Of a stretch of 9,273 nt of DNA, positions 6,178 to 9,273 are shown in pieces. The notes under the pieces are model-generated. The model was not told the origin of the DNA. It made no database searches and saw only the letters and a list, made by a program, of their open reading frames with translations. The stretch's first letter is position 1, and each line of letters begins with the position of its first letter. The DNA is taken from NCBI GenBank assembly GCA_937910255.1, contig CALEOQ010000310.1:1-9273 (forward strand). The letters run 5' to 3'. This DNA is from an uncultured Caulobacteraceae bacterium (GTDB taxonomy: Bacteria > Pseudomonadota > Alphaproteobacteria > Caulobacterales > Caulobacteraceae). Made by a program: the position numbers and the translations under genes.

Positions 6178-8853
6178 CTAGGCCTTGACCTTGCCCAGCT
6201 TGCGGATGGCCGGGGCCAGCGGCCGCTCGCCCTCGCCATAATCGGCCCAGGCGTCGGTCTTTTTCAACAGGTCGGGCACGGTGCGCAGGGTGAAGCGCAT
6301 CGGGTCGAGGCCCTTGCGCACCTGGCCCCAGGTGAGTGGCATGGAGACGCCGGCGCCTTCGCGCGCCCGCGGCGACAGGGGGGCCACGGCCGTGGCCAGC
6401 CGCGAATTGCGCAGATAGTCGACGAAGATCTTGCCGTTCCGCCTGGCCTTGGACATCACCGCCACATAGCGCTCAGGCTCGTCGGCGGCCATCTGGCGGG
6501 CGACGTCATGGGCGAAGGCCTTGGCGGTGTCCCAGTCCAGGCCGCGGGCCTTGGCCAGCGGCGTGACCACATGCAGCCCCTTGCCGCCGGTGGTCTTGCA
6601 GAAGGCCACCAGGCCGAGCGCCTCCAGGCGGTCCTTCACATCCCTCGCCGCAGCGACCACGTCGTCGAAGTCGAGGCCGGGGCCGGGGTCGAGGTCGAAG
6701 ACCAGTCGGCCGGGCGTCTCAGGATCGCCCTCGCGGCAATTCCAAGGGTGCAGCTCGATGGCCCCCATCTGGGCCAGCGCCGCCAGGGCCTCGACGCGGT
6801 CGATCTGCAGATAGGGCTGCTTGTCGCCGGCCACGGCCACCTGTTCGATCAGGTGCGAGGCGCCCTTGCCTGCATGGCGCTGGAAGAAGGTCTGACCGCC
6901 GATCCCGTCCGGGGCGCGGATCACCGAACAGGGCCGGCCGCGGATATGGTCGATCATCCAGGGACCGACGGCCTCGAAATAGCCGGCCAGATCGGCCTTG
7001 GTCACCGGCGCGTCGGTGTCGGCCGAGCGCGGCCACAGCGCCTTGTCGGGGCTGGAGATCGTCACCCCCATGACCACCACGGCGCCGGCCGGTCGGCCCT
7101 TGCCGCCAGGCTTGGCTGCCGAGGGTTTCGGCTGGGCGAGCTCGACCTCCTCCACCGGCGCGGGCTTTTCGACCTCCACCTCTTCGGCCGGCTTGTCGGC
7201 GCGCAGCCCCTTGAAGGAGCCCTGGCGGACCATGCCCTCGCCGGTCCAGCCGGCGAACTCGATCTCGGCCACCAGGTCGGGGCGCGCCCAGTTGATGTCG
7301 CCGGATTTCTTCGGCGCGCCGGGACCGCTGAACGGGCTCTTTTCGGCGGCGTGCGCCTCCAGTTCGGGGAGGACCCGGTCGACCGCGGCGCGCCCAAACC
7401 CGGTGCCGACCCGGCCCACATAGACCAGATGGTCGCCCCGATGAACGCCCACCAGCAGGGAGCGGAGCTGGCCCTTGGCGCCGGTCCAGCCCCCGATCAC
7501 CACCTCGTGGCCGGCGCGGCATTTGGACTTGGCCCAGTCCTGGCTGCGGCCGGAGCGATAGGGGCCGTCCATGCGCTTGGAGATCACCCCCTCCAGCGAC
7601 AGCCGGCAGGCCGATTGCAGCACCGCGTCGCCGGCGGTCTCGAAGTGCTCCACATAGCGAATCTGACCGGCCAGCGGCTTGGCGCGCCGCTCCAGAACCG
7701 CCTTTAGCCTGTCCTTGCGCGCGCGCAGGGGCAGGGCGCGAAGGTCCTCGCCCTCCAGGAAGAGGAGGTCGAAGGCGAAGAAGATCAGGTCCTCGCTTTG
7801 GCCCTCGGACAGGGCCGCCTGCAGGGCGGGAAAGTCCGGGGCGCCGTTGTCGTCCAGGGCCACGGCCTCGCCGTCATAGAGGCCGTCGGGCAGGGCTGTG
7901 GCGTGATCGGCGATGGCCTGGAACTTCTCGGTCCAGTCCAGGCCCTTGCGGGTCTTCAAGGTCGCCTGGCCGCCCTTGACCCGCAGCTGCAGGCGATAGC
8001 CGTCGAACTTGATCTCGTGGGCCCAACCCGCCCCCTGCGGCGGCCGGTCCACCGACTTGCAGAGCTGGGGTTCGACGAAGCCGGGCAGGGCGGCGGATGC
8101 GGTCTTGGGCGCGGTCTTGGGCCCGGCCTTGGTCTCGGCGGGCTTGGCCTTGGGCTTGGTCGCGGGCTGTGCGGCCTTGGCGGGCTCGCCCTTGGGCCGG
8201 GTCTCCCAGACGTCGTCAGCCGGGGCGGCCGCCTTGGTCTTGCCGCGCATGAAGGGCTTGGGGCCCTTGCCGGTCCCCGCCGCGATCGCCGCCATGGCCC
8301 GGCCCGAGGCCACCGAGGTGTCCTCGGTCGCCAGCAGGTCGTCGCCCTCGACAGCGGCTTCGTCCCGATGCTTGATCAGCAGCCAGTTCTCCCGCTTGCC
8401 GCCGGTGCGGTCACGCTTCATCCGCACCAGCACCCAGCCGCCGTGCAGGCGCTCGCCTTCGAGGACGAATTTCAGCTCGCCCTTCTTCAGGGCCTTTTCC
8501 GGATCGAAGCCGGGCTCCGGCGCCCAATAGCCCCGGTCCCACAGCATGACCGAGCCGCCGCCATATTCGCCCTTGGGGATGGTCCCTTCGAAGTCGCCAT
8601 AACCTAGCGGGTGATCCTCGGTGGCCACGGCCAGGCGCTTGTCGGCGGGGTCGCGGGAGGGGCCCCGGGTCACCGCCCAGGACTTGAACACCCCGTCCAG
8701 CTCCAGGCGGAAATCGTAGTGAAGGCGGGTGGCGGCGTGCTTCTGGATGACGAAGCGCAGGCGCTTGGAGGGGGTGACGGCGTCGGCCCCGGAGGGCTCG
8801 CTGGTCTTGGCGAAGTCGCGCATCTCGCGGTAGCGCGCCAGTTTCTCCGCCAT
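6178..8853 (-). CDS. ligD: ATP-dependent DNA ligase D, PE-LIG-POL type
   Basis: LigD is the multifunctional end-processing ligase of bacterial non-homologous end joining and works with Ku. The 891-residue protein has the Pseudomonas domain order. (1) 3'-phosphoesterase, about 1-165: His39, His45, Asp47, Arg49, His81 and Tyr85 keep the spacing of the known active site. (2) Ligase, about 255-550: nucleotidyl Lys282 in HEIKFDGYR, DGLYDGEAV (323-331), EGVISKRMDG (421-430), WAKSKC (440-445) and an OB domain with VIGGWTG. (3) Polymerase/primase, about 595-885: metal ligands Asp720 and Asp722 in FDLDPGPG, KTTGGKGLHVV (753-763), IFVDYLRN with Asp812. Two low-complexity linkers, K/A/P-rich (about 200-256) and E/V/K/P-rich (551-592), join the domains. 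The start at 8853 has AAGGAAG 5 nt upstream. The frame is open beyond it only through otsA antisense frame and adapter sequence. All catalytic residues are intact. No Ku gene is in the window. Confidence 0.97.
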   Translation of the reverse strand: MAEKLARYREMRDFAKTSEPSGADAVTPSKRLRFVIQKHAATRLHYDFRLELDGVFKSWAVTRGPSRDPADKRLAVATEDHPLGYGDFEGTIPKGEYGGGSVMLWDRGYWAPEPGFDPEKALKKGELKFVLEGERLHGGWVLVRMKRDRTGGKRENWLLIKHRDEAAVEGDDLLATEDTSVASGRAMAAIAAGTGKGPKPFMRGKTKAAAPADDVWETRPKGEPAKAAQPATKPKAKPAETKAGPKTAPKTASAALPGFVEPQLCKSVDRPPQGAGWAHEIKFDGYRLQLRVKGGQATLKTRKGLDWTEKFQAIADHATALPDGLYDGEAVALDDNGAPDFPALQAALSEGQSEDLIFFAFDLLFLEGEDLRALPLRARKDRLKAVLERRAKPLAGQIRYVEHFETAGDAVLQSACRLSLEGVISKRMDGPYRSGRSQDWAKSKCRAGHEVVIGGWTGAKGQLRSLLVGVHRGDHLVYVGRVGTGFGRAAVDRVLPELEAHAAEKSPFSGPGAPKKSGDINWARPDLVAEIEFAGWTGEGMVRQGSFKGLRADKPAEEVEVEKPAPVEEVELAQPKPSAAKPGGKGRPAGAVVVMGVTISSPDKALWPRSADTDAPVTKADLAGYFEAVGPWMIDHIRGRPCSVIRAPDGIGGQTFFQRHAGKGASHLIEQVAVAGDKQPYLQIDRVEALAALAQMGAIELHPWNCREGDPETPGRLVFDLDPGPGLDFDDVVAAARDVKDRLEALGLVAFCKTTGGKGLHVVTPLAKARGLDWDTAKAFAHDVARQMAADEPERYVAVMSKARRNGKIFVDYLRNSRLATAVAPLSPRAREGAGVSMPLTWGQVRKGLDPMRFTLRTVPDLLKKTDAWADYGEGERPLAPAIRKLGKVKA

Positions 8854-8854
8854 G

Positions 8855-8866
8855 GGTCTTCCTTTC
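8855..8866 (-). promoter_or_regulatory. Ribosome-binding site deciding the ligD start
   Basis: Minus-strand AAGGAAG lies within the 14-nt gap between the otsA stop (8870-8868) and the ligD ATG (8853-8851), about 5 nt before the ATG. It is one of the clearest Shine-Dalgarno sequences in the window and supports the start at 8853. There is no room for a separate promoter in the gap; one could lie inside otsA. Confidence 0.6.
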
Positions 8867-8867
8867 G

Positions 8868-9116
8868 TCAGCTGGCTAGGGCCGACGCCTCTTGGACGGG
8901 GTCCTCGCCGGCCAGGGCGCCGACAAAGGCGTCGCGCCAGGCGCCCACATCCTCGCCCTGAACATTGCTGAACAAAGCGCGCCAGCGCTCGATTCGCTCC
9001 GCGAGCGGCATGGTCAGCGCCCGCTTGAGGGCCTCGGAAATCTCTTCGGGGCTGTTGGGATTGACGATCAGGGCGGCGGGCAGCTGGTTGGCCGAGCCGG
9101 CGAAGCGCGACAGCAT
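8868..9116 (-). CDS. otsA: Trehalose-6-phosphate synthase, C-terminal fragment
   Basis: OtsA joins glucose from a nucleotide sugar to glucose-6-phosphate, giving trehalose-6-phosphate, a precursor of the osmo- and desiccation protectant trehalose. Only the last 82 residues are present. They match the GT20 C-terminus: LSRFAGSANQLPAALIVNP (the family's LSxFAGAA...L..ALxVNP, part of the nucleotide-sugar pocket), SPEEISEALKRALTMP, and LAERIERWRALF ahead of a final helix with DVGAWRDAFVGAL. The 5' part is missing because genomic sequence stops at 9116, where adapter begins. A formal start at 9131 (GTG) and the residues LFRS after it are adapter-encoded and not real. The gene ends 14 nt before ligD on the same strand, so they are likely one operon. 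Identity is good despite the short length. Confidence 0.85.
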   Translation of the reverse strand: MLSRFAGSANQLPAALIVNPNSPEEISEALKRALTMPLAERIERWRALFSNVQGEDVGAWRDAFVGALAGEDPVQEASALAS

Positions 9117-9180
9117 AGATCGGAAGAGCACACGTCTGAACTCCAGTCACGTCGTAATCTCGTATGCCGTCTTCTGCTTG
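9117..9180 (+). other. Illumina TruSeq-type 3' adapter with 6-base index (artefact)
   Basis: The sequence starts AGATCGGAAGAGC and continues as the standard TruSeq read-1 adapter through ...CTCCAGTCAC at 9150. Next comes a 6-base index GTCGTA (9151-9156) and then the P7 end ATCTCGTATGCC...CTGCTTG (9157-9180). It is complete and, to my reading, without a mismatch. Its minus-strand translation gives the well-known contaminant peptides FQAEDGIRD and GVQTCALPI in one frame and SSDVCSSDL in another. It is library material, not organism DNA. Confidence 0.98.
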
Positions 9181-9273
9181 AAAAACAAAACCCCCCCCCC
9201 CCCCCCTCCCACGCTCCCCCACCCGCAGCCCCCCCCCCCTTCCCCCACCACACCAGCCCACCCCTCTCTCTTC
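9181..9273. other. Low-complexity read tail after the adapter (artefact)
   Basis: A-rich bases (9181-9190) are followed by a long C run and C-rich sequence to the end. This is what sequencers emit after reading past the end of the adapter. Composition changes abruptly from the balanced GC-rich coding DNA before 9116. There is no gene here; the open frames in it arise only because C/G homopolymers contain no stops. Confidence 0.93.

Noticed and set aside
6508..7707. A 399-codon plus-strand frame opposite ligD.
   Set aside because: Antisense shadow: no domain, no ribosome-binding site, and the minus strand holds all LigD catalytic motifs.
1..9116. A novel defence, mobile or biosynthetic system.
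   Set aside because: Every gene in the reliable part belongs to a recognisable chromosomal family, composition is uniform, and no integrase, transposase, direct-repeat array or toxin-antitoxin pair is visible.
9181..9273. Minus-strand G runs as a G-quadruplex or telomere-like end.
   Set aside because: They lie directly behind a complete sequencing adapter and are best explained as read noise.

Overview
The window is a GC-rich (roughly 70% by eye) chromosomal segment. Gene content and sequence flavour suggest a Caulobacterales alphaproteobacterium, probably near Caulobacter or Phenylobacterium. The best taxonomic hints are the short diguanylate cyclase, which looks like Caulobacter DgcB, and the densely packed genes with TGATG/ATGA stop-start overlaps. 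Genus is an inference. I see no insertion sequence, phage gene, tRNA, rRNA or CRISPR array. The gene content is housekeeping plus stress functions. I did not find a new system.

Layout, left to right: (1) thiD (+), damaged or misassembled at its 5' end by the contig edge, overlapping a NTP_transf_6-type nucleotidyltransferase-like gene (+). (2) A PhzF-family isomerase (+), convergent with (3) the purE-purK purine operon (-). Both facing stop codons lie inside a nested palindrome. (4) A 109-nt divergent region with a good purE promoter candidate. (5) A DgcB-like GGDEF protein (+) overlapping a RluF-like 23S rRNA pseudouridine synthase (+) by one base. (6) A small DUF6438-type lipoprotein (+). 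(7) On the minus strand, the 3' end of trehalose-6-phosphate synthase (otsA) followed after 14 nt by ligD, a PE-LIG-POL non-homologous end-joining ligase. These two probably share a transcript and both fit stress or desiccation survival; no Ku gene is present in the window.

The last 157 bases are not genomic. From 9117 the sequence is an Illumina TruSeq-type 3' adapter with a 6-base index, followed by A-rich then C-rich low-complexity read tail. This ends otsA artificially and creates false ORFs, including a bogus 5' extension of the ligD frame. The first ~110 bases are also suspect, because the conserved N-terminal substrate-binding motif of ThiD is scrambled there. The window is therefore best read as a whole contig from an untrimmed, probably low-coverage assembly, reliable from about 115 to 9116.
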